Source of the DNA: Planctomycetota bacterium
GTDB taxonomy: Bacteria; Planctomycetota; UBA8742; UBA2392
Direction: 5' to 3'
Assembly: GCA_020848275.1 (NCBI GenBank)
Contig: JADLAK010000101.1
Span: 25,083-89,082, forward strand
Length of the DNA: 64,000 bases
The notes below the pieces were generated by a model. It did no database searches. It was not told where the DNA came from and worked only from the letters and a program-made list of their open reading frames with translations. The first letter of the stretch is position 1. Every line of letters begins with the position of its first letter. This document shows positions 1-8,500 of the stretch, piece by piece. Made by a program: the position numbers and the translations under genes.

Positions 1-24
1 CAAAATGTCGGAGGCTGCACCGCA

Positions 25-54
25 AAAAACCAAGGGCGCCCGAAGGCGCCCTTG
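25..54 (-). terminator. Intrinsic terminator after pilC
   Basis: Read on the minus strand, a perfect 10-bp stem (CAAGGGCGCC / GGCGCCCTTG) closes on a UUCG tetraloop and is followed by GTTTTTTGCG. This is a textbook Rho-independent terminator about 25 nt after the pilC stop codon and marks the end of the pilus motor operon. Confidence 0.93.
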
Positions 55-76
55 TCCCACAATGACTATCCAACCC

Positions 77-1363
77 TTACCCGGCGGTCTTTTCGGCCGC
101 GGCCGACGCCGTCTTGGACAGGTTGAAGATCGGCAGATAGATGCCCAGCACGACCACAAGCACGATACCGCCGAGACCGCAGATGAGGATCGGCTCGATC
201 AGCGAGGTAATGCCGTCGACTGTCGAGTTCACTTCTTCTTCGTAGTAGTCCGTCACGTCGTTGAGCATGTCAGGCAATGCACCCGAGTCCTCACCGACCT
301 TGATCATCTTGGTCATCAGGCCGGGGAAGATGCCGCTTTCGCTGATTGCCTGGAACAGGCTGTAGCCCTGGATCAGTTTCTGGCGAGCCTCGATGATCGC
401 CTGTTCAAGCACCACATTGCCCAAGGTGCGCGAGACGATTTCCAGCGACTGGTCGAGCGTGATGCCGTTGCGGATCAGCGTCGAGAGCGTCATGCAGAAG
501 CGCGAAACGCCCGACTTGACCACCAGGGGCCCGAACAGCGGCATTTTCATCACCAGGCGGTCCCAGTTGGCTGCGCCCGCGGGCGTTCGACGCCAGAAGT
601 AGAACAGCAGGCCTGCGCCGATAAACACGGGAATCATGATGAACCAATAGCCCGTGAAGATCTTGCTGACGAAAATCAGCAGTTTCGTCAAGGGCGGCAG
701 ATCACCGCCGAAGCGTTTAAAGACTTCTTCGAATTGAGGAATGAGGAAGGTAAAGATACCCGCCACGATCAGGACGAAGAAGCCGGCGATGAATTTCGGG
801 TAAGCCGAGGCCGCCTTGATTTTCGAGATCAGTTTGTGGCGGCGTTTGAAGAACGTGCCCAACTGCTCAAGGATCTGGTCGAGCGAACCGGACACTTCGC
901 CGGCCTCCACCATGCTCACCATCAGCGCCGGGAAGATGTGCGGGTGCTTGCCGAATGCGGCGGAGAGCTTGGAACCCGCCTCCACGTCAAGGATGATCTG
1001 GCTCAGCGCGGGTTTGAAGGTCGGGTTTTCGGTTTCTTCGGTGATGGTTTCCAGCGAATCGATCAGCGAAAGACCGGCCTTGAGCATTGTCGCCATCTGG
1101 CGGCAAAACGCGGCGAGATCGGAAACCTTAACTGGCTTTTGGAATAACGACTGGAAGCTGCTCTGGCTCTTGGCCTGGGCCTTGGCCTCTGTCGGCGCGT
1201 TGGAAGGACCGCCGCCGACGCCCTGGCCCTCAGCCTTGACGCCGATGACGGTGAGCCCTGACCGCTTCAGTTCAGCGACCAGGTCGCCCACAGATGGCGC
1301 ATCCTTGACCTGGTTGACCGTCTTGCCGGACGCATCGCGCGCCGTCACGGTATAAAGCGGCAT
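77..1363 (-). CDS. pilC: Type IV pilus inner-membrane platform protein PilC
   Basis: This 428-residue protein is a GspF/PilC family platform protein, the inner-membrane partner that couples the PilB and PilT motors to pilin assembly and retraction. It has the family's two repeated T2SSF domains, roughly residues 85-205 and 285-405; each has the helical cytoplasmic part (first copy begins LAAFCRQMATMLKAGLSLID, second SRFCMTLSTLIRNGITLDQS) followed by membrane segments near residues 190-215, 240-262 and 395-415. Length is normal for the family. The ATG at 1363 is preceded by GAAGGAG, a strong ribosome binding site. It lies about 100 nt downstream of pilT in the same direction and is closed by a terminator. 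A GspF of a type II secretion system is the alternative, but the neighbouring pilT argues for a pilus. Confidence 0.95.
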   Translation of the reverse strand: MPLYTVTARDASGKTVNQVKDAPSVGDLVAELKRSGLTVIGVKAEGQGVGGGPSNAPTEAKAQAKSQSSFQSLFQKPVKVSDLAAFCRQMATMLKAGLSLIDSLETITEETENPTFKPALSQIILDVEAGSKLSAAFGKHPHIFPALMVSMVEAGEVSGSLDQILEQLGTFFKRRHKLISKIKAASAYPKFIAGFFVLIVAGIFTFLIPQFEEVFKRFGGDLPPLTKLLIFVSKIFTGYWFIMIPVFIGAGLLFYFWRRTPAGAANWDRLVMKMPLFGPLVVKSGVSRFCMTLSTLIRNGITLDQSLEIVSRTLGNVVLEQAIIEARQKLIQGYSLFQAISESGIFPGLMTKMIKVGEDSGALPDMLNDVTDYYEEEVNSTVDGITSLIEPILICGLGGIVLVVVLGIYLPIFNLSKTASAAAEKTAG

Positions 1364-1466
1364 AAAGTCTCCTTCGCCCGCCGAGGCGTCAATTCAAAGT
1401 GAAAACGCCAGTATACCAAAGGGCCGCCGTCCCCGGCAGCCCCGCAACTGCCAAAAGATGCGGCGG

Positions 1467-2600
1467 TTAACGCCGAATCGCGGCCCCGCCGGCAGTTTCG
1501 CCCTGGGCGCCGCCCTTTTGCGACAGCATGCGCTTCATCTGCTCGGTGTTGGTTGAACGCGACAGGCACACTTCGCGCGTGATTTCGCCGTGCACGTACA
1601 GGTTGTACAGCCACTGGTTCATCGTGATCATGCCTTCGCGCGAACCTGTCTCGAGAATGGTGTAGATCTGGTGCACTTCGTTTTCACGGATCATGTTGCG
1701 CGCCGCGGCGTTGACTCGCAGGATTTCCATCGCCAGCACGCGGCCGCCCTTGGTGCGCGGGATGAGTTGCTGCGCAATCACGCCGATCAGCACGAACGAC
1801 AACTGCACTTTCGCCTGCTGCTGCTGGTTGGGCGGGAACACGTCAACAATGCGGTTGATGGTCTGCACGGCGTCGGTGGTGTGCAATGTCGCAAACACCA
1901 AGTGGCCGGTTTCGGCCATGGTCATGGCGGCCTCAATAGTTTCAAGGTCGCGCATTTCGCCGATCAATATCACGTCCGGGTCCTGGCGCAGGATGTGGCG
2001 CAGCGCCGCGTGGAAGGTCATCGTGTCGTCGTGCACCTGGCGCTGGTTGATGATGCTGCGCTCGTGGCGGTACAGGTACTCGATGGGGTCTTCCACCGTG
2101 ATGATATGGCACGACTCGTTCTGATTGATGAACTGGATCATCGCCGCCAGAGTCGTCGACTTGCCCGAGCCCGTAGGGCCGGTGACCAGCAGCAGGCCCT
2201 TGTCCTCAGTCGCAAACTGTTTGCACACTTGCGGCAGGCCGAGCTCGTCGATGGTCGGGATAGTCGAGCGGATAACGCGGATCGCCAGGCCAATGCTGCC
2301 GCGCTGCCAGTAGACGTTAAGGCGGTAGCGGCCCGCGCCGCGGCGGCCGAATGACAAGTCCATTTCGCGCGTCTTGTCGAGCTCGGCCATCTGCTTTTCG
2401 TCGAGCAGTTCCTGGGCAAGTGAGCGCGTGTCTGCGGGCGTGAGGGGCTTGAAACCTTCAATGGCGCGCAACTGCCCGTCAATGCGCAACACGGGCGGCA
2501 CACCGACAGTGAGGTGAAGGTCCGACACTTCGGCGCGCCGCGTGAAGACCAGAAGGTCATCCAGGCGGACCAGTCCATCGCTAGGTGCGTTTCCGGCCAC
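1467..2600 (-). CDS. pilT: Twitching-motility retraction ATPase PilT
   Basis: A 377-residue PilT/PilU family hexameric ATPase that depolymerises the type IV pilus at the cytoplasmic face. Visible motifs are Walker A GPTGSGKST at residues 141-149, the Asp box VEDPIEY near 170, the Walker B segment RQDPDVILIGEMRD near 208-220, and the His-box region GHLVFATLHT. The PilT-type N-terminal domain (VSDLHLTVGVPPVLRIDG) is present and there is no MshEN domain, which separates it from PilB. The start codon is GTG at 2600, 17 nt after the pilB stop; only a weak GAAG precedes it, so it may be translationally coupled. PilT versus its paralogue PilU cannot be settled from sequence alone; PilT is likelier as no second copy is seen. 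Confidence 0.95.
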   Translation of the reverse strand: MAGNAPSDGLVRLDDLLVFTRRAEVSDLHLTVGVPPVLRIDGQLRAIEGFKPLTPADTRSLAQELLDEKQMAELDKTREMDLSFGRRGAGRYRLNVYWQRGSIGLAIRVIRSTIPTIDELGLPQVCKQFATEDKGLLLVTGPTGSGKSTTLAAMIQFINQNESCHIITVEDPIEYLYRHERSIINQRQVHDDTMTFHAALRHILRQDPDVILIGEMRDLETIEAAMTMAETGHLVFATLHTTDAVQTINRIVDVFPPNQQQQAKVQLSFVLIGVIAQQLIPRTKGGRVLAMEILRVNAAARNMIRENEVHQIYTILETGSREGMITMNQWLYNLYVHGEITREVCLSRSTNTEQMKRMLSQKGGAQGETAGGAAIRR

Positions 2601-2617
2601 GAGGTCGCTTTCTTCGT

Positions 2618-4606
2618 CTAGAAGTCTTCGTAGAAGAGGCTGACCGCTTCTTCAACGGTGGTCAGGCCGTCCAGCAGTTTCATAAAACAGCTCTGGCGCA
2701 AATTGCGCATGCCCACGCGCAGGCATTCGTGTTCGAGTTCCTGCTCGGGCCGTTCATCAAGCACCATTTCGCGCAGCTTGGGCGTCATGGTCATGTACTC
2801 GTGCACGGCAAGTCGGCCCTTGTAGCCCGATCCGTGGCAGCGTTCGCAGCCCTTGCCCTTGAACAACTGGATATCCACGTCCTGCTTGAAGCTGTCCGAC
2901 AATTGCTTCTTCAAGGGCGGCGTCATTTCGACGGGCTCTTTGCACTTGGAACAGATCGTGCGGATCAGGCGCTGCGAAATCGCGCAGACCAGCGACGACG
3001 TAATCATGAATCGCTCAAGGCCCATGTCCGCCATGCGCGTAACCGTCGCGACTGCGCTGTTGGTGTGGACGGTGCTGAACACCAAGTGGCCGGTGAGCGC
3101 GGCGCGGATGGCGACTTCGAGCGTTTCCTTGTCACGCATTTCGCCGACCATCACCACGTCAGGGTCCTGGCGCAGGATGCTTCGCAGCGCGCCGGCGAAC
3201 GTCATGCCAATGGCCGCCTTCACCTGCACCTGGTTGATGCCCGCAAGCTGATATTCGACGGGGTCTTCGACCGTCACGACGTTCACATCGGGTGTGAACA
3301 CATGCTTCAGGAATGAATACAGCGTGGTCGTTTTGCCCGAGCCGGTGGGGCCGGTGAGCACGATAACGCCGTGGGGCGAATTCAGAATTCGCTTCATTTC
3401 CTTGAGCGTGATCGGGTCAAAGCCGAGGTCGTTGATGTCCAGGGTCGTGGCCGTTTTGTCAAGCACGCGCATCACGATCTTTTCGCCGTGGACGACAGGC
3501 AGCGTGGATACACGCATGTCGATTTCGCGGTCCTGCACCTTCAGTTTGCATCGACCGTCCTGCGGCAGGCGGCGTTCGGCGATGTCGAGGTTGGAGATAA
3601 TCTTGATGCGCGACGTGACTGCGGCGAACAGGCGCTTGGGCGGCGCCTTGAATTCCTGGAGCGCGCCGTCAATGCGGAAGCGAACGGTAACGGTGTGTTC
3701 GAAGGGCTCAAAGTGGATGTCCGAGGCGCGCAGCTTGATGGCCTCGAACAACGTCGCGTTGACGTACTTGACGACGGGCGCGTCCTGGGCGGCGTCGGCC
3801 GCTTCCTGGTCGATACCCTTCTTTTCCATCGCTTCCGAAATCAGCTCAGCGTCGACGTTTTCGAGGTCGTCGCCCATCTGGTCCATGCTGTATTGCTGGG
3901 CGTAATGTTTGTCGATCGCGTCGGCAATCTGCGGGCGCGTGGCGATGAAGATGCGAACCTTTTTGCCTGTCGACGTCTTTAGGTTGTCGACGGCCATCAG
4001 GTCCTGGGGCATGGCCATGGCGACATGCAACTCGTCGCCCTCTGACTTGAAGCAGATCAGGTTGAAGCGGCGGGCGATTTTTTCGGGGATCAGCAGCACG
4101 GATTCGCTGTTGATCACGCCTTCTGCGCCGAGGTTGACCGCCTCCACGCCCATGTTGATGGCGAGGTATTTAATCAGGTCGGCTTCTTCAATTAAGCTTG
4201 CTTCCACCAGCACGCGACCCAGCAGTTTGTTGGTCTGCTTGTGGATCTTCAGCGCGTGCTCAAGCTGGTCTTCTTCAATGACCTTGGCTTCAAGCAGCAA
4301 CTCGCCCAGCCGTTTGGCTTTCTTGGCCGGGTCGGCAAAACGCGGCATGTTGGGCGAACTGCGTGCGCCGCCCTGCAACACCGAGAGGTTCGGGGCGCGG
4401 CGAGCCGGCGGAGCGCCGGGCGCCGGGACGGCGCCCGGCACAACCGAGCCGGTGCCTGATGCGGGCGGAGGCGGCGGGGCCGTCGTCTGCTGCGCAGGCG
4501 CTGCCCCGGCCGCCGTCTGTTGGGGCGCTGAGGAGACGCTGCGGACGTAACGCACCTGCTGCGACTGCGGCTTCACTTCACCGCCACTGTTGGGTTGATC
4601 CGCCAT
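2618..4606 (-). CDS. pilB: Type IV pilus extension ATPase PilB
   Basis: A 662-residue GspE/PilB family ATPase that powers pilus extension. Residues 1-95 are a proline/alanine/glycine-rich tail not typical of the family, followed by an MshEN domain (about 96-240) with the two LGxLLxExxLIxExxL repeats that in relatives bind c-di-GMP or PilC partners. The catalytic half has Asp box EDPVEY (447-452), Walker A GPTGSGKT (419-426), Walker B DPDVVMVGE (481-489) and a zinc-binding tetracysteine motif, CSKC (552-555) and CERC (587-590). GAGGTAGG sits just upstream of the ATG. First of three motor genes (pilB-pilT-pilC) on the minus strand, preceded by a TPR lipoprotein. The extended N-terminus could tether the motor or bind a regulator; this is inference. 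Confidence 0.95.
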   Translation of the reverse strand: MADQPNSGGEVKPQSQQVRYVRSVSSAPQQTAAGAAPAQQTTAPPPPPASGTGSVVPGAVPAPGAPPARRAPNLSVLQGGARSSPNMPRFADPAKKAKRLGELLLEAKVIEEDQLEHALKIHKQTNKLLGRVLVEASLIEEADLIKYLAINMGVEAVNLGAEGVINSESVLLIPEKIARRFNLICFKSEGDELHVAMAMPQDLMAVDNLKTSTGKKVRIFIATRPQIADAIDKHYAQQYSMDQMGDDLENVDAELISEAMEKKGIDQEAADAAQDAPVVKYVNATLFEAIKLRASDIHFEPFEHTVTVRFRIDGALQEFKAPPKRLFAAVTSRIKIISNLDIAERRLPQDGRCKLKVQDREIDMRVSTLPVVHGEKIVMRVLDKTATTLDINDLGFDPITLKEMKRILNSPHGVIVLTGPTGSGKTTTLYSFLKHVFTPDVNVVTVEDPVEYQLAGINQVQVKAAIGMTFAGALRSILRQDPDVVMVGEMRDKETLEVAIRAALTGHLVFSTVHTNSAVATVTRMADMGLERFMITSSLVCAISQRLIRTICSKCKEPVEMTPPLKKQLSDSFKQDVDIQLFKGKGCERCHGSGYKGRLAVHEYMTMTPKLREMVLDERPEQELEHECLRVGMRNLRQSCFMKLLDGLTTVEEAVSLFYEDF

Positions 4607-4660
4607 TGATTCCTACCTCTTCACTTCTTTGTCCGCCCACATCCATCAACCCCTGCTCCG

Positions 4661-5416
4661 TTAGTTCGGACGCTTGGGTTCTTCAGCCGGCGCCGCCGGG
4701 ATGCGAGCGGTGAGCTCGACCGGCACGGTCATGTTGCACTGCTTCTCGACGCGTGCGATGCAGGCCTTGGCCTTTTCGAACTCGCCGCGCTCGATGTGGC
4801 ACTCGGCCTGGCGCAGCAGGTACATCCCAAGGCGCTCGCGGTCCACCGTCGGGTCCAGGCCGCTTTCAGTGGTCTTGGACGGGACAGCAACGAGGTCGAC
4901 GGCGACGTCCGCATGCAAAATCGCCTTGTCGAACTGCTTGGCCTCGAGGTAGGCGCCCGAGAGGCAGAAGTGCGCCGTTGCCCGGTAAGGATCCTTCGAC
5001 ACGCAGTCATTGAGGATGTCCAGCGCCTGGTTCACGCGCCCGGCCCTCAGGTAAGCCGCGCCGAGGTTGGCCATCGTCTCGGTGTTGCTCGGGTCGTAAC
5101 GCATCGCAGACTCGTAGTTCTGGATGGCGTCCGGCACCATGTTCAACGCGTCGTAAATTTTCCCGCGATTGGCGTGGGCCAGCGCGCATCGGGGCTCCTT
5201 GTCCAGGAGTTCTTCCCACGCGTGCAGCGCGCGCGCGTAGTCCTTGTCGCGCTGATAGTTGAGCGCCTTGACATAAAGGCCCTCATCAATCGAGATCTGC
5301 TCTCCGTTTTGCGTATAGGTCTTGCCTGCGGCACAACCCACGCTCAGCGCGCCGATCAACACCAGCGCCGCCCCAACCACAAGTCCCTTGCCGAGTTTGC
5401 GCACCTGGCCCCCCAT
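4661..5416 (-). CDS. TPR-repeat lipoprotein, PilF/PilW-like
   Basis: About 251 residues from an ATG at 5416; an upstream in-frame extension to 5491 exists but lacks a signal sequence start. The N-terminus (basic MGGQVRKLGK, hydrophobic stretch, then LSVGC) is a lipoprotein signal with a lipobox cysteine near residue 28. The body has tetratricopeptide repeats (for example NRGKIYDALNMVPDAIQNYE, then NLGAAYLRAGRVNQALDIL, then FCLSGAYLEAKQFDKAI). The tail ends proline-rich. Position directly upstream of pilB suggests a pilotin-type role (PilF/PilW family lipoproteins help secretin assembly), but TPR lipoproteins are common and no secretin gene is in the window. The function assignment is inference; the lipoprotein and TPR calls are from sequence. 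Confidence 0.75.
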   Translation of the reverse strand: MGGQVRKLGKGLVVGAALVLIGALSVGCAAGKTYTQNGEQISIDEGLYVKALNYQRDKDYARALHAWEELLDKEPRCALAHANRGKIYDALNMVPDAIQNYESAMRYDPSNTETMANLGAAYLRAGRVNQALDILNDCVSKDPYRATAHFCLSGAYLEAKQFDKAILHADVAVDLVAVPSKTTESGLDPTVDRERLGMYLLRQAECHIERGEFEKAKACIARVEKQCNMTVPVELTARIPAAPAEEPKRPN

Positions 5417-5582
5417 CACACTGGCCCAAGTCGCGCACGTTTTCGAACGTGCGCCCCTGAGCTCGGTTAAGAATATCCGCGCCGGACTCAAACGGTCAAG
5501 CGCCGCAGCTACCTCACATTTTTCTCAATACTGCATCCCGTCACATTCCGCGGTACATCCCTTACGGCCCGCGCGCCGTTTC

Positions 5583-8500
5583 TTACATCGATTCCTTGTT
5601 CCGCAAACGTCTGCCGACGCCCAATGCAGCGGCGGCAACAAGCAGCAACACCAGCACCAGAGGCAAGCGGCCCTGGTTGTGCGCGGCAAGTTCGCAGGAG
5701 TTGTCTTCGTCGTGGTAAGTGTCTTCTTTTTCCAGCGGGTCGCCGGGCGTGGCGGTCGCAAGGTTGATGCTGCCTCCGTTGACAATGCCCTGGAAAGCCG
5801 TGGTGCCGCCGCCGTTGAGCGCGTCGCCGGCGGTGTTGTCGATGAACACCGTGTAGGTCGGCTGCGGCACACCATCGACTGCAACCGCGGTGAAGGTGAT
5901 CGACACCCAGAAGTCCTGGAAAGCCCCCGGCAGGATCACGATGTTGGTGGGCCCGAAGGTGACTTCGACAAGGTTGCCGGTTTCGGCCCAGCCGTTGGCT
6001 GTGGCGCCGTTATCGACGGTTTCAAGCAGCACTTCGCCGCCGCCCAAGCTTGCGTCGCCGTTGCCCTGCCACAACGTCAGTGACGCGATGTGGTCGATGG
6101 CGAGGTTGGTGCCGCTCTCGTTGGTCTGGATGCCGATGCGGATCGAGGTCAGCGTGAGCTCGATGGGGCTGTCCGCATCCACGCTGATGTTGAAATGCAG
6201 GGCCGACTTGATGTCGCCCGGGTTGGCGGTCTGCACGCCGGGATTGCCCGTGCCCGCATAAATGACGCCGCTGGTCGAGGCGATGGCGCGCACGCCGCTG
6301 TCCGCCGAACCCGTGGCCGCCGACGCCACATCCGTGCCGACATCGAGCGACGCGTCAATAATCTCAACCTGGATGTCGTCAACGTCCGCGCCGCCGATGA
6401 TGTCGCCGATGACCATCATGCGCATGCTGGTTCCGTTAGTGATGACCTGCGTGTCGCCGGTGAAGGTAAACGCGCCGGCGCCGGAGGGATCCTGCGAGGT
6501 CGAGAAGGGCGAATCGCCCACGCCATCGAGGTTCGTGTCAAACGTAATGAACACGTTCTCAATGTTGGTCGCGATGTTGTTGCCGCTGAAGGTCAGGCGA
6601 ATGCTGTTAACCGTGATATCCGGGTCGCTGCCCGCCGCCGCAAAAGTGGCAATCAGCAGCACCTGCGTTGTGCCCAGCCCCATCGAGACGCCAAAGGGGT
6701 TGCTCGGCGCATTACTGACCGTGACAACGTTGTTCTGCGCCAGCGCGCCCCAGGTGATGTTGTTGATTTCGTCGGCAAGATCGTTGTCGCCGCCGATGGA
6801 GCCCGTTACGCCGGTGGTCTCGGCCTCCACCGCTGTGACGGTAAAGCCGACGCCATAATCGTCGACGGCGTTGGCGATTTTGAGGCTCGATGTGTTGACG
6901 ACCATCGCCGTCACGATCAAGCCCGTATCGGTGATGTCGCTGTCGAAATGAATTTCCGAGAAACGAGCCTGGCCCACGCCGGTGCCGCCGCGCGCGTTGA
7001 CGAGGTCCGGCGTCACTGACAGGTGCGTGCCGCCCACCGTGCCGCCCAGGAAGTTGACGTTATTGAATGTGAACGTAACCACCAGGACCTCGCCGAAGTT
7101 GGCAAGCAATTGCAGGCCCGCCGCGTCGTAACCGTCGATGTCGAGGAAGCCGACATTGACGCCGCCGTCCAGCGTCATGGCATAAGCCGTGCCGCTTGCC
7201 AGCGTGATCGCCGCTTCGTTGCCCACCGAGCCCGAAGCCGCCAGGATCGAGTTGCGGCCAACGGCGAATGTCGGCGTTACGGCGTTGGGGCCTAAAATCA
7301 GCGTCGAAGCGCCGCCCAGCGACAACTGGCAGCCGTCGACGGGAAGGTCGGCGCCGCCAAGGCCCGTCGTGCCGATGGTTACGTCGCCCTGCATGGTGAC
7401 CGTTGAAGACGCGGTGATCGAAAGCGAACCGCCGTCGCCTTGCGTGCCGGCGTCGTCCGAGGCCACAGTAACGTCGCCGGTGATCAATATCGTGCCCGTC
7501 GAGGTTTCGCTCAGCGTCAGCGTGTTCTGGCCGCCGGCGTTGGCCAGGGGCACCGTTGTCGAGATAATCGTGAAGCTGCCTGCGTCGGCCACGACCACCG
7601 TCACGTCCGCACCCGCGGTGTTGCCCGCGGTGAAGGAATCAACGGCAAACGACCCGGTGTTGACCGTGATGGTCACGGCCGTTGCGGCCGCGGCAAGGCC
7701 CAGCGTATTGCCGCTGCCGTTCCAGGTGCCGTTGCCCGCCAGCGTCACGCTGCCGATCAGCAGCAGGTCGCCGTTCTGGTTGACCGTCGTCGCCGCGGCA
7801 ACCGTCGCAGCAGTGAGCGAGAAGGTTCCCGTGCCGTCAATGTTGATGTTGATCGTCGCAACCACAGCGAAGCTGGTGGTGCCCGCGCCGGCAAGCGTGC
7901 CGTTGCCGGTCTCCGTGAGATCGCCGGCAAGGTTGAGCGTGCCGTTGACCGTCAGCGTGGTGCCCGTCAGCGTAAGCGAACCGCCGACGTCGAGGATTCC
8001 GTTTGCCGCCACGGTGCCGGTTGCCGCGGTCAATGTCAGGTTGCCCGCATTGATGTCGAAGGTCGCGGCCGCGCCGCTGCCCACCGTGAGCACCCCGTTG
8101 ATCGTGAGGTTGCCGGTCGCGTTGAGCGTCGTGCCGTCGCTGACGGTGAAGTTGGCCGTGAAATAGTTGGCCTGGTTGTAGGTCAGCGTGGTGGTGCCGG
8201 CGCGATCAAAAGTGACGCTGCCAACCTGGATGGTCCCCGTGCTGTTCAGCGTCACGGTGGAGCCGCCGATCTGCGTGCCGTTGCCCGCGATGAAATCGGC
8301 CGTGGTAGTGACCGACACATTCCCGGCGATGTCGAGGGCGAAGCCGGTGCCGTCGATGGTCGTGTTATCCTGGGCAGTGACGTCACCCGTCACAATCAGG
8401 GCGCCGTCGACATTGATGATCGAGTTGTTCTGGGCCAGCAGGCCGCCGACCGTGCCGCCGGCGTCGATTTCAACAGTACCGTTGCCGGTATTTTCAAGGT